This document shows positions 46,611 to 55,640 of a DNA stretch of 64,000 nt, piece by piece. Numbering within the stretch: position 1 is the stretch's first letter; each line of letters begins with the position of its first letter. The stretch is taken from the NCBI RefSeq assembly GCF_030731085.1, contig NZ_JASNFN010000002.1:124001-188000 (forward strand), read 5' to 3'. The notes beneath the pieces are model-generated. The model was not told the DNA's origin and did no database searches. It was given only the letters and a program-made list of their open reading frames with translations. The DNA is from Blastococcus carthaginiensis. GTDB lineage: Bacteria > Actinomycetota > Actinomycetes > Mycobacteriales > Geodermatophilaceae. The position numbers and the translations under genes were made by a program.

Positions 46611-46997
46611 ATGGAGGGCCAGGACCGCTGTCAGGTGGTGCCCGCCGGTGCAGCAGTGCGGGTGACCGAGGTCGTGCCCGGCTCGTCCCGATGCCTGCCC
46701 CCGGTCGGCGAGACGACCTGGGCGCGGCTCGTCCGCACGTCCGCGACCCGCAGGAGGATCGGGTCACGGGCGAGGACTGCCGCACGGTCTGACGCCGGCC
46801 CCGGCGGCGAGCCGGTCGGGCCGATCGGCTTCCTCGCGCGCGTGACCGCCGGCGTCCCGGGTAGGAACGCGGCCATGCCTCCGGACGTCGCCCCCGGGCT
46901 CCGCCCGTTCCTCCCGGAGGACGTCGGCCACACCGTCGTCGACTCCGACGACCCGTCGGTCCACGACACGGCTCGCGACGTCGGGGTGCCGGCGTGA
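46611..46997 (+). CDS. Uncertain ORF upstream of solute-binding protein gene
   Basis: An open frame of 128 codons from an ATG at 46611, or only 40 from the ATG at 46875, which has AGGAA upstream. Its TGA overlaps the GTG of the next gene as GTGA. The product has no recognisable domain and an odd composition in its first 80 codons, so the short version (MPPDVAPGLRPFLPEDVGH) is the more believable. Nothing else is seen in the gap 46582-46993. Confidence 0.3.
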   Translation: MEGQDRCQVVPAGAAVRVTEVVPGSSRCLPPVGETTWARLVRTSATRRRIGSRARTAARSDAGPGGEPVGPIGFLARVTAGVPGRNAAMPPDVAPGLRPFLPEDVGHTVVDSDDPSVHDTARDVGVPA

Positions 46998-48607
46998 ACG
47001 CCCTGCTGCAACGGCTGGCCGGGCGCGCCCGGCCGGAGCCGCGGGGGACGCTGCGCGTGGTGGACCCGAACCCGCTCAACTGGCTGTACATCACCTACAA
47101 CACCGTCGAGGAGCCGGTCCGGGTCACCCGGCGCGGCAAGGTCCGTCCCGCGGCGATGAGCTCCTACCGCTGGCGAGGGAACCGCACCCTGGAGATCCGG
47201 GTGCGCCGTGGCGAGCGGTTCGCCGACGGCACAGCCCTCGACGCCCGCTCGGTGCACCGCGCGTACACCGAGCAGGCACGGTGGCACTCCCCGCACCCAC
47301 CCGGCACCCACTTCAACATCGACCCGCGCACCCGTGCGGAGGTCGTCGACGAGCGCACCGTGCGGCTGCATCTCCCCGAGCCCGACGGGCTGGTGCTGGG
47401 CAAGCTGCGCGCCACGCACGTCATGAGCGAGCGGTTCTGGCGCGACCTCGGATTCGGCTACGCCCGCGACGAGACCGGCGAGGGCCACTGGTAGGTGATC
47501 GACGCACCGGGGCCGTGGGCCTCCGGACCGTTCACCCTCGTCGAGGGCCGCTCGCTCATCGCCACCGAGCCGGTGGTCACCGACGGCGAGGACCAGACCT
47601 GGCTGCAGACCCAGGACCGCTCCCCCACCGTGCGACTGCGCGCCAACCCGCACTACTGGGACCGGGTCCGCGGGCCACGGGTGCGCGAGGTCGAGTTCCG
47701 CAACGACCTCGACCGCTCCCGGGCGCTCGACCTCGTGTGCGACACCGTCGGCGAGGTCGACATCGTCACCGAGGTCCCGCACCGGGAGGCCGTCCGTGTC
47801 CGCCGTTCACGGCACGCCCGGCTGGTGGCCGTGAACGCCGTGCGGGCGCTGGCCGGGGCGATCGACCGCGGCGCCGACGGCCTGCCGCTGGCCGACGTCC
47901 GTGCCCGGCGCGCGCTCAACCTGGCCGTCGACCGCGCCGCGCTGGTGCACGACCTGTTCGGCGGGCACGCCCGGCCGCTGGCCGGTCTCACCCCGCCGAC
48001 GGCGCTCACCACCCTGCACCGGGCGCCCGGGCGGCTGCGGCCGTACCCGTACGACCCGTCCCGGGCGGCCCGGCTGTGGCAGGAGTCGGGCGGTGCACGG
48101 CGCCCGCTGCGGCTGGCCGCCATGGCGGACTGCGAGGCGGTGGCCCACGCGGTCGCCGCCCAGTGGCACACGGTGCTGGGTCTCGCGGTCGAGGTCCGGG
48201 TGCTGCGCAGTGCCGAGGAGCAGCGCGATGCCCGGCGCCGGCAGGCGGCCAAGCTGCCCCGCGACTGGGACGTCCTGCTGCTCGAGCAGGGGTCGCAGTC
48301 CGTCGATGTCCCCCCGCTGGAGCTGCACCGGGCGTTCGCCGGCCGGTCCGGCGAGTTCCGCGCCGGGCCGGTCGACCCGGAGTTCGAGCGGCTGTTCGGG
48401 CGCCTGACCGCGCAGCGCTCGCAGGTGCGGCAGGTGCTGGCGGCCAACCGACTGGACCGGTACGTGACCGACCAGGCGCTCGCGTTGTTCCTCGTCGCGC
48501 CGCAGGTGCTCTACGCGGTCAACGAGCGCGTGCACTTCACGCCGTACGCGACGACGTTCGAGCTGGCCGACACGTCCGTCCGCCGGAGGCACTGGTCGCT
48601 CCGGTGA
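46994..48607 (+). pseudogene. Family 5 ABC solute-binding protein gene with in-frame TAG
   Basis: The two halves are in the same frame, separated by one TAG at 47492-47494 (GHW-stop-VIDAPGPW). The first part has LRVVDPNPLNWLYITYNTVEEPV and GERFADGTALDARSVHRAY. The second has WASGPFTLVEG, LRANPHYWDRVRGPRVREVEFRN and ARRALNLAVDRAALVHDLFGG. Together they match oligopeptide/nickel-type periplasmic binding proteins. No signal peptide or lipobox is present at the N-terminus and no permease genes follow. It is probably inactive or needs readthrough. Confidence 0.7.
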
Positions 48608-48661
48608 CCTACCGGTTCGCGGCCGGGACCCGCCGACCCCGGCCGACCCCCGGGCGCGGCG

Positions 48662-51600
48662 TCAGTCGCGGCCCGCGTCAGCGGCCGCGGGCGTCTCCCC
48701 GCCCTCCAGGTCGCCCTCGGTGTCGAGGTAGGCCTGCTGGAGCTCGGCGAGCAGCTGCGGGTCGGGTGACTCCCACATCTTCCGGTCCACCGCCTCCAGC
48801 AGCCGCTCGGCGATGCCGTGCAGGGCCCACGGGTTGGACTTCTCCATGAACTCCCGGTTCTCCGGGTCGAGCACGTAGGTCTGCGCCAGCTTCTCGTACA
48901 TCCAGTCGGCGACGACGCCGGTCGTGGCGTCGTAGCCGAACAGGTAGTCCACGGTCGCGGCGAGCTCGAAGGCGCCCTTGTAGCCGTGCCGCCGCATCGC
49001 CGCCAGCCACTTCGGGTTGACCACCCGGGCGCGGAACACCCGGGCGGTCTCCTCGGTCAGCGAGCGGGTGCGCACCTGCTCCGGCCGGGTGGAGTCGCCG
49101 ATGTAGGCCTTGGGTGCGGAGCCGGTGAGCGCGCGCACCGTGGCGACCATGCCGCCGTGGTACTGGAAGTAGTCGTCGGAGTCGGCGATGTCGTGCTCGC
49201 GGGTGTCGACGTTCTTGGCGGCCACCGCGATCCGCGCGTACGCCTTCTCCATGTCCGGGCGGGCCTGGACGCCATCCAGGTCGCGGCCGTAGGCGTAGCC
49301 GCCCCACACCGCGTAGACCTCGGCGAGGTCGGCGTCGCCCCGCCAGTTGCGCGAGTCGATCAGCGGCAGCAGCCCGGCCCCGTACGCCCCCGGCTTCGAG
49401 CCGAACACCCGGGTGGTGGCCCGCCGGCGGTCGCCGTGCCCGGCGACGTCGGCGTCGACGTGGGCGCGCACGAAGTTGTCCGCCGGACCCTCGTCCAGGC
49501 CGGCGACCAGGGTGACGGCGTCGTCGAGCATGGTCACCACGTGCGGGAAGGCGTCCCGGAAGAAGCCGCTGATCCGCACCGTGACGTCGATCCGCGGCCG
49601 GCCCAGCTCGTCGAGCGGCACCGGCTCCAGCGAGGTGACGCGGCGCGACGCGTCGTCCCACACCGGCCGGACGCCGAGCAGCGCGAGCACCTCGGCGACG
49701 TCGTCACCCGAGGTGCGCATGGCCGAGGTACCCCAGACGGAGAGCCCGACCGAGCGCGGCCACTCCCCCGTGTCGGTACGGTACCGCTCCAGCAGCGAGT
49801 CGGCCATCGCCTGGCCGGTCTCCCAGGCCAGCCGCGAGGGCACCGCCCGCGGGTCCACCGAGTAGAAGTTCCGCCCCGTCGGCAGCACGTTGACCAGCCC
49901 GCGCAGCGGCGAGCCCGAGGGACCGGCGGGCACGTAACCGCCGTCGAGGGCGTGCAGCGTGGCGTCGAGCTCGTCGGTGGTGCGCGCCAGCCGGGGCACG
50001 ACCTCGTCGACGGCGAAGCGCAGCACGGCCGCGACGGCGTCGTCGTCCCGGCCGAGCACTTCCCGCACGACCTCGGGGACGGCGGCCGCCGTCCAGCCGC
50101 GGCTCTCCATGCCGCCGACGAGCGCGGCGGCGAGCTCCTCCACCCGGTCGGTCTCGCGCAGGCCGGCGGTGCCGTCCTCGGCCAGGCCGAGCGCCTCGCG
50201 GAGCCCGGGCAGGGCCACCGAGCCGCCCCAGATCTGCCGGGCGCGCAGCATCGCCACGACGAGGTCGACGCGGTCCTGGCCGGCCGGCGGTGAGCCGAGC
50301 ACGTGCAGCCCGTCGCGGATCTGCGAGTCCTTGATCTCGCAGAGCCACCCGTCGACGTGCAGGATCATCTCGTCGAAGTGGTCGTCCTCGGGGCGCTCGG
50401 CCAGGCCGAGGTCGTGGTCGAGCTTGGCGGCCTGCAGCAGCGTCCAGATCTGCGCGCGGACGGCGGGCAGCTTCGCCGGGTCCATGGCGGCGACGTTGGC
50501 GTGCTCGTCGAGCAACTGCTCCAGGCGCGCGATGTCGCCGTAGCTGTCGGCGCGGGCCATCGGCGGCACCATGTGGTCGACCAGCGTGGCGTGCGCCCGG
50601 CGCTTGGCCTGGCTGCCCTCGCCGGGGTCGTTGACCAGGAACGGGTAGACCAGCGGCAGGTCACCGATCGCGGCGTCGGGCCCGCAGGAGGCCGACAGCC
50701 CGACCGTCTTCCCCGGTAGCCACTCCATGTTGCCGTGCTTGCCGACGTGCACGAGGGCGTGCGCGCCGAACACCGACCGCAGCCACCAGTACGCCGCGAG
50801 GTAGTGGTGCGAGGGCGGCAGGTCGGGGTCGTGGTAGATCGCGATCGGGTTCTCGCCGAAGCCGCGCGGCGGCTGCACCATGACGACGACGTTGCCCGCG
50901 CGGAGGGCCGCGAAGACGATGTCGCCGCCGTCCACGAAGAGCGACCCGGGCGCCTCGCCCCAGTGCTCGACCATCGCCTGCCGCAGGTCGTCGGGCAGGG
51001 TGTCGAAGAAGCGCCGGTACTCGGCAGCGGGGATGCGCACCGGGTTGCCCGACAGCTGCTCCTCGGTGAGCCAGTTCTCGTCCTGGCCGCCGGCGGCGAT
51101 GAGCGCGTGGACGAGCGCGTCCCCGTCGAGATCGGCGACACCGGGCAGCGCGTCGGGCCCGTCGAACGGGCCGATGTCGTAGCCGGCGCCGTGCATCGCG
51201 GCCAGCAGCCGCACCACCGACGCCGGGGTGTCCAGGCCGACGGCGTTGCCGATGCGGGCGTGCTTGGTCGGGTAGGCCGACAGCATCACGACGATCCGGC
51301 GCTCCCCCGGCGGGGTGTGCCGCAGCCGGGCGTGCGCGACGGCGGTGCCGGCCACCCGGGCGGCACGCTCGGGGTCGGCGACGTAGTGGGTGAGCCCGTC
51401 GTCGTCGGTCTCCTTGAAGGAGAACGGCACGCTGATGATCCGGCCGTCGAACTCCGGGATCGCCACCTGGTTGCCGACGTCGAGCGGCGTGAGCCCGTCG
51501 TCGTCGGCGAGCCACTCGTCGCGGGAACGGGTGAGGCACAGCCCCTGGATCACCGGCACGTCGAGCTCGGCGAGCGCACCGACGTCCCACGCGCCGTCGT

Positions 51601-52279
51601 CCCCACCGGCCTGGGCGGTGGCCGGCCGCGAGCCACCGGCGGCCAGCACGGTGACCACCAGCGCGTCGGCGGTGCGCAGGGCGGCGAGCAGGTCGTCGGG
51701 CACGCTGCGCAGCGAGCTCACGAAGACCGGCACGGCGCGGCCGCCGGCGTCCTCGATGGCGGTGCAGAGGGCGTCGACGAAGGCGGTGTTCCCGGCGAGG
51801 TGGTGCGCCCGGTAGTAGAGGACGGCGACCCGCGGGCCGGTGACCGTCCGCGCGGCCCGGTCGAGCAGGCCCCAGTCGGGCGCGACCGACGCCGGCTCGA
51901 AGCCCTCGCCGGTGAGCAGCACCGTGTCGGAGAGGAAGCGGTGCAGCTGGGTGAGGTTGTCCGGCCCGCCCTGGGCCAGGTAGCCGTGCGCCTCGGTGGC
52001 CACGCCCATCGGCACGGTGGAGAGCTCCATGAGCTCGGCGTCGGGCACCTGCTCCCCGCCGAGGACGACGACCGGTGCCGGCCCGGCCAGGAGCGGCGCC
52101 AGCACCTCCTCGTACTGCCGGCGGACGCCGAGGATCCGGACGACGACCAGTTCGCTGCCCTCGGTGAGCGCGGCCATGCCGGCGGCGTCGAGGCGGGCGG
52201 GGTTGCCCAGGCGCCAGCCCGCGCCGCTGGCGCGGGCCGAGAGCAGGTCGGTGTCGCTCGTGGAGAGCAGGGTGAACAC
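48662..52279 (-). CDS. cobN: Cobaltochelatase large subunit CobN
   Basis: A 1205-residue protein that inserts cobalt into hydrogenobyrinate a,c-diamide in the aerobic B12 route. Family landmarks include VRLLAAMHGAGYDIGP, IYHDPDLPPSHHYLAAYWWLRSVFGAHALVHVGKHGNMEWLPGKTVGLSASCGPDAAIGDLPLVYPFLVNDPGEGSQAKRRAHATLVDHMVPPM (residues about 540-635), and NPKWLAAMRRHGYKGAFELAATVDYLFGYDATTG near the end. The GTG at 52279 is the chosen start because the frame upstream of it is riboswitch. CobS/CobT-type or ChlI/ChlD-type partners are not in the window. Confidence 0.92.
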   Translation of the reverse strand: MFTLLSTSDTDLLSARASGAGWRLGNPARLDAAGMAALTEGSELVVVRILGVRRQYEEVLAPLLAGPAPVVVLGGEQVPDAELMELSTVPMGVATEAHGYLAQGGPDNLTQLHRFLSDTVLLTGEGFEPASVAPDWGLLDRAARTVTGPRVAVLYYRAHHLAGNTAFVDALCTAIEDAGGRAVPVFVSSLRSVPDDLLAALRTADALVVTVLAAGGSRPATAQAGGDDGAWDVGALAELDVPVIQGLCLTRSRDEWLADDDGLTPLDVGNQVAIPEFDGRIISVPFSFKETDDDGLTHYVADPERAARVAGTAVAHARLRHTPPGERRIVVMLSAYPTKHARIGNAVGLDTPASVVRLLAAMHGAGYDIGPFDGPDALPGVADLDGDALVHALIAAGGQDENWLTEEQLSGNPVRIPAAEYRRFFDTLPDDLRQAMVEHWGEAPGSLFVDGGDIVFAALRAGNVVVMVQPPRGFGENPIAIYHDPDLPPSHHYLAAYWWLRSVFGAHALVHVGKHGNMEWLPGKTVGLSASCGPDAAIGDLPLVYPFLVNDPGEGSQAKRRAHATLVDHMVPPMARADSYGDIARLEQLLDEHANVAAMDPAKLPAVRAQIWTLLQAAKLDHDLGLAERPEDDHFDEMILHVDGWLCEIKDSQIRDGLHVLGSPPAGQDRVDLVVAMLRARQIWGGSVALPGLREALGLAEDGTAGLRETDRVEELAAALVGGMESRGWTAAAVPEVVREVLGRDDDAVAAVLRFAVDEVVPRLARTTDELDATLHALDGGYVPAGPSGSPLRGLVNVLPTGRNFYSVDPRAVPSRLAWETGQAMADSLLERYRTDTGEWPRSVGLSVWGTSAMRTSGDDVAEVLALLGVRPVWDDASRRVTSLEPVPLDELGRPRIDVTVRISGFFRDAFPHVVTMLDDAVTLVAGLDEGPADNFVRAHVDADVAGHGDRRRATTRVFGSKPGAYGAGLLPLIDSRNWRGDADLAEVYAVWGGYAYGRDLDGVQARPDMEKAYARIAVAAKNVDTREHDIADSDDYFQYHGGMVATVRALTGSAPKAYIGDSTRPEQVRTRSLTEETARVFRARVVNPKWLAAMRRHGYKGAFELAATVDYLFGYDATTGVVADWMYEKLAQTYVLDPENREFMEKSNPWALHGIAERLLEAVDRKMWESPDPQLLAELQQAYLDTEGDLEGGETPAAADAGRD

Positions 52280-52325
52280 GGCGGCGCCGCCTCCCTCGGG
52301 GTCCGCGCCCCGGTCCGCTGGGCAC

Positions 52326-52475
52326 GGCAGCCGGAGTGTCTGGCTCGGCCGGGAGGCCTCACAGTGGCGGGACCGCACCGGATCTCCACCGCTGGCCGCC
52401 GCTCCGCTGACCATGGGCGGCCCGAAGGGACGGCCTCGCTGCACTGCCGTGATGTGGCCCGGACGCTACCGGGGG
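52326..52475 (-). promoter_or_regulatory. Cobalamin riboswitch upstream of cobN
   Basis: On the minus strand the conserved core reads GATCCGGTGCGGTCCCGCCACTGTGA, interrupted nowhere, followed by GCCGAGCCAGACACTCC. The first is the B12 box region and the second the GCCA-GACAC 3' element of AdoCbl riboswitches. The 5' border is estimated. It ends about 45 bases before the cobN start and should repress cobN when B12 is plentiful. Confidence 0.85.
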
Positions 52476-52569
52476 GTGCGCGCTCCGCGGCGCAGTACCC
52501 ATGCTTCGCATCCGGGCGGTGTGCCGGAGGGGAAGCAGGGGTACCGAACGGTCCTAGCTGGGAGTCGCC

Positions 52570-53358
52570 ATGGCACTGCGTCCGCACCTCCGCCGTACCC
52601 GCAGAGCGCCCGAGGCGCCACCGGCCGCCCCGCAGGCCCCGCCGCCCGCCCGACCCGCGCAGCAGCTGCGCGCCGAGCAGCCGGTGCGCGGCGAGCGGCT
52701 CGCGCCGGAGCACTCCCCGACCGGCGGCCGCGTGCCCGCCGTGCACCGGATCGGCGCGGTGGTCGTCGCAGCGGTGATCGCCGTCTTCGGCATCCTCGGC
52801 TTCGCCGACGGGCTGGACTTCTTCTCGACCGAGGGCGAACGGGTGCTCGGCCTCTCGTCCAACGGCCTGCTGTCCGCCATCTCCGTCGTCACCGCAGCGG
52901 TCCTGATCGCCGCCGCGGTGCGCGGGCCGCGGATCGCCTCGACGGTGATGATCGTCGTCGGGGTGCTGTTCCTGGTGTCGGCGCTGGCCAACCTCGCCGT
53001 GCTGAACACCGACCTGAACGTGCTGGCGTTCCGCTTCCCGAACGTCGTGTTCTCGGTCGTCGCCGGGCTGGTGCTGCTCGTCCTGGGCGCCTACGGGCGG
53101 GTGAGCGGGAACCTGCCGCTCGACAGCCCCTACGCCCGGCCGAGCGGCGACGAGGACGCCGCTGACGACGAGGTCGACGAAAACCCCTCGACCCCCGAGG
53201 AGTTCGCCGCCGAGAGAGCCATGCGCGAGGCCGAGGTGGCGGTCGTGCAGCACACCGCGACCCCCGACCAGCAGCGCCGCGTCGAGGCCATGGCGTCCGC
53301 GCACAGCCGGGCCGAGCGGCGCCGGCTGTGGCTTTCCTTCGACCGGCGCGCCTCCTGA
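52570..53358 (+). CDS. DUF4383 membrane protein
   Basis: A 262-residue protein with a Pro/Ala/Arg-rich cytoplasmic N-terminus of about 55 residues, then four membrane spans (HRIGAVVVAAVIAVFGILGFAD; LLSAISVVTAAVLIAAAV; STVMIVVGVLFLVSALANLAVL; FPNVVFSVVAGLVLLVLGAYG). The pattern is DUF4383. The C-terminus is acidic and then basic. Function unknown. It is divergent from cobN, with the riboswitch between them. Confidence 0.8.
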   Translation: MALRPHLRRTRRAPEAPPAAPQAPPPARPAQQLRAEQPVRGERLAPEHSPTGGRVPAVHRIGAVVVAAVIAVFGILGFADGLDFFSTEGERVLGLSSNGLLSAISVVTAAVLIAAAVRGPRIASTVMIVVGVLFLVSALANLAVLNTDLNVLAFRFPNVVFSVVAGLVLLVLGAYGRVSGNLPLDSPYARPSGDEDAADDEVDENPSTPEEFAAERAMREAEVAVVQHTATPDQQRRVEAMASAHSRAERRRLWLSFDRRAS

Positions 53359-53383
53359 GCTCCTGCGGCCCTGGCCTGCGGCG

Positions 53384-53956
53384 GTGGCCTACGACGCGTT
53401 CGCGGAGAGCATCGCGATCATCGAGCACGGCGTGCCGGATGCCCCGCCGAGGCTCAGCCGCCGGCGGCGGTTCGCCGCCCTGGCCGTGGACGTCGACGGC
53501 GACGTCGCCTGCACGTACTTCGCCCGCCGCGGCGTCGGCTCGGTCGCGGAGGAGACGTGGGTACTCGTGCGGCGCGGGCAGGAGTGGATGCTGCTCGGCG
53601 GCGGCGGGGGCGGCCTCGAGGACGACGACCTGGCCGACCGCCCCGCCGCGGCGGCCCTGGGCGGGCAGCTGGTCCTGACCGGGGGCGGATCGGTGCTGCG
53701 CAACGGCGGACGGTTGCTGCCGTGGGGCGCCCGGTACGCCTCGTACGCGACGCTGCGCGCGAGCCGGGAGGTCGACCGGCTGCGCGTCGGCGCCCGCCTG
53801 CTCGCGGTGCCCCGGCACGGGCACCTGGTGGTCGTCTGGGCCGGGCGCCGGCCGCCCACCGCGGAGACGCTGGCCGCCGACGGCCACCGGCTGGGGAGGC
53901 GGCGGCTCGACCTGCGGTCCCCCCGGCTCCCGGAGGTGTACCGGGACGCCCCGTGA
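53384..53956 (+). CDS. Hypothetical protein, 190 aa
   Basis: I do not recognise it. The start GTG at 53384 lies 25 bases after the DUF4383 stop. The product has a beta-rich look with LAVDVDGDVACTYFARR, TWVLVRRGQEWMLLGGGGGGL and ASYATLRASREVDRLRVGARLLAVPRHGHLVVVWAG. There is no signal peptide or membrane span. It may be a small beta-sandwich protein. Confidence 0.6.
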   Translation: MAYDAFAESIAIIEHGVPDAPPRLSRRRRFAALAVDVDGDVACTYFARRGVGSVAEETWVLVRRGQEWMLLGGGGGGLEDDDLADRPAAAALGGQLVLTGGGSVLRNGGRLLPWGARYASYATLRASREVDRLRVGARLLAVPRHGHLVVVWAGRRPPTAETLAADGHRLGRRRLDLRSPRLPEVYRDAP

Positions 53957-53962
53957 CCGCCC

Positions 53963-54074
53963 GGTCCGGCACATCGGACCTGGTGAGGACCAGATCGGCC
54001 CCCTACTGTGGCCCCGGTGCGGCGGGGAGGGCAGGACGACCGGCGAGGAGCCGGTCCCTCCGGGGTTACCCCGG
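53963..54074 (+). ncRNA. Candidate structured RNA: four consecutive hairpins upstream of the reverse transcriptase
   Basis: Within 112 bases there are GGTCCG-n6-CGGACC (53963-53980), CTGGT-GAGG-ACCAG (53980-53993), GACCGGC-GAGGA-GCCGGTC (54038-54056) and CCGGGG-TTA-CCCCGG (54060-54074), all perfect stems. Some hairpins are expected in such GC-rich DNA, but four in a row just before a retron-type reverse transcriptase suggest an msr/msd-like template RNA. This remains a hypothesis. Confidence 0.35.
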
Positions 54075-54096
54075 GGTCTCGCAGCAGAGCTGGACG

Positions 54097-54708
54097 ATGC
54101 GTCACCCGCCGGACGGCGCGCTCCGCGCACGTCCCGGCGCCTCCGTCGCGGAGCGGCTGCCCTCCCCGCCGTGCCCACCGCCGTGCTCACCGACGTGCCG
54201 GCCCGCTGGCCGGTCGGCCTCCGCGTCAGCTCCTGCGCCGGTCCCTGCGCCGGTTCCCGCGCCGGTGACGGCCGGCCGGCGCGCCGAGGTCACCGCGAGC
54301 GGCATCGCCACGGCACTGCTGGCGGGCACCTGGCGGCGCCCGCAGATGGTGCGCAGGGTCGCCATCGCGCTGGGGTACCGCCGCGCGCCCCGCTGGGTGG
54401 GCACGCTGGTCGGTGAGGTGCTCGAGGCCTACTGGCATCCGCCGGCCGACCGCCCGCGGGAGCTGGCGCTCTTCGTCCGGAGGACGGAGGGCTGGGCGCG
54501 CGGCCAGGCCGCCGATGTGCCGCCGCGGGTGGTGCGCTGGGAGCCGGTGCCGACCGCCGTCGTCCGGCCCCGGCTGCCCGGGGCGGAGCTGGCCCACCTG
54601 GGCGACCTCGCTCGGCTGCTCGACCTGGACCAGGGCGAGCTGGCCTGGTTCGCCGACGCCCGCGGCCTGGAGCGCACGGCTCCGGAGCCGCTGCGCCACT
54701 ACCGCTGA
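54097..54708 (+). pseudogene. N-terminal part of reverse transcriptase, ended by in-frame TGA
   Basis: From the ATG at 54097 (MRHPPDGALRARPG) through a Pro/Ala-rich stretch to IATALLAGTWRRPQMVRRVAIALGYR and HLGDLARLLDLDQGELAWFADARGLERTAPEPLRHYR. The last block is the usual N-terminal helical region of actinobacterial retron-like reverse transcriptases, in which it runs straight into the catalytic domain. Here a TGA at 54706-54708 stands where a Trp codon (TGG) is expected. The catalytic part continues in the same frame two codons later. I start it at 54097 because earlier codons overlap the preceding gene. Confidence 0.6.
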
Positions 54709-54714
54709 CGCGCG

Positions 54715-55599
54715 GTGGACCGCCCGGCCGGTGTGCGGCTGCTCGCCGCACCCAAGCCCCGGCTGAAGGAGATCCAGCGGCGGCTGCTGCGGCACGTCCT
54801 CGATGCGGTCCCGGTGCACGGCGCCGCACACGGCTGCGTCCCCGGCCGGTCCGTGCGGACGGCGGCCGCGCCGCACGCCGGCGCCGCCGTCGTCCTGCGG
54901 ATGGACCTGGAGCACTTCTTCGGGAGCGTTCCGGCGGCCCGGGTCCACGGCCTGCTGCTCGGGCAGGCGGGGCTCCCCGAGCCGGTCGCGCACGCGATCA
55001 CCGGCCTGGTGACGACGGTGCTCCCCTCCGCCGTGTGGCGGCGCGTCCCGCTGCCGGACGACGTGCGCGCCCGGGAGCGGCACCGGCGGCTCGGTACGCG
55101 GCTGGCGGTGCCGCACCTGCCGCAGGGCGCGCCGACCTCCCCTGCCCTGGCCAACCTGGTGTGCTTCCGGCTGGACCGCCGGCTGGCCGCGCTCGCCGAC
55201 GCGTTCGGCGCGACCTACACCCGCTACGTCGACGACCTGACCTTCAGCGGCGGGCCGCGGGTGGGCCGCCGCCGGCTGGCCGAGCTCGTCGGCGAGATCG
55301 CGCGAGAGGAAGGGTTCCGGGTGAACGCCGCCAAGACCCGCGCGATCAGCTCGGCCCGCCGGCAGGACGTGCTCGGCATCGTCGTCAACGACCACCCGGC
55401 CCTGCCCCGCCGGGAGCGGGACGCGCTGCGCGCCCTGCTGCACAACTGCGTCACCCGCGGCTGGGCCACCCAGCTCCGCGGCCGCGACCCGGCGACCTTC
55501 CGGGACCACGTACTGGGCCGGGTGGCGTGGGCGGCGTCGGTCGACCCGGCGTCCGGTGCCCGGCTGCGCGCGCTGGCCGACCGGGTCGACTGGAGCTGA
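54715..55599 (+). CDS. Retron-type reverse transcriptase, catalytic part
   Basis: A 294-residue frame, from a GTG, with all palm motifs: APKPRLKEIQRRLL (block 1), VVLRMDLEHFFGSV (A, catalytic Asp), HLPQGAPTSPALANLV (B), YTRYVDDLTFSG (C, YVDD at 171-174) and GFRVNAAKTRAIS with RQDVLGIVVND (D and the retron block 7 region, where VTG is usual). It lacks maturase and endonuclease domains, so it is not a group II intron protein. It may be made by readthrough of the preceding TGA or by internal initiation. There is no good ribosome-binding site at 54715. No obvious effector gene follows; cobG starts 41 bases later. Confidence 0.8.
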   Translation: MDRPAGVRLLAAPKPRLKEIQRRLLRHVLDAVPVHGAAHGCVPGRSVRTAAAPHAGAAVVLRMDLEHFFGSVPAARVHGLLLGQAGLPEPVAHAITGLVTTVLPSAVWRRVPLPDDVRARERHRRLGTRLAVPHLPQGAPTSPALANLVCFRLDRRLAALADAFGATYTRYVDDLTFSGGPRVGRRRLAELVGEIAREEGFRVNAAKTRAISSARRQDVLGIVVNDHPALPRRERDALRALLHNCVTRGWATQLRGRDPATFRDHVLGRVAWAASVDPASGARLRALADRVDWS

Positions 55600-55640
55600 G
55601 ACCGACCGCCCTCGGCGCGGGACGTAGCCTCGCGGACGCC

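Noticed and set aside
54706..54708. TGA in the reverse transcriptase as a selenocysteine codon
   Set aside because: The position fits Trp and not Cys, and I see no clear SECIS-like hairpin directly after it.
54097..55599. Group II intron or diversity-generating retroelement
   Set aside because: No maturase or endonuclease domain, no intron domain V hairpin, and no variable-repeat/template-repeat pair was seen.
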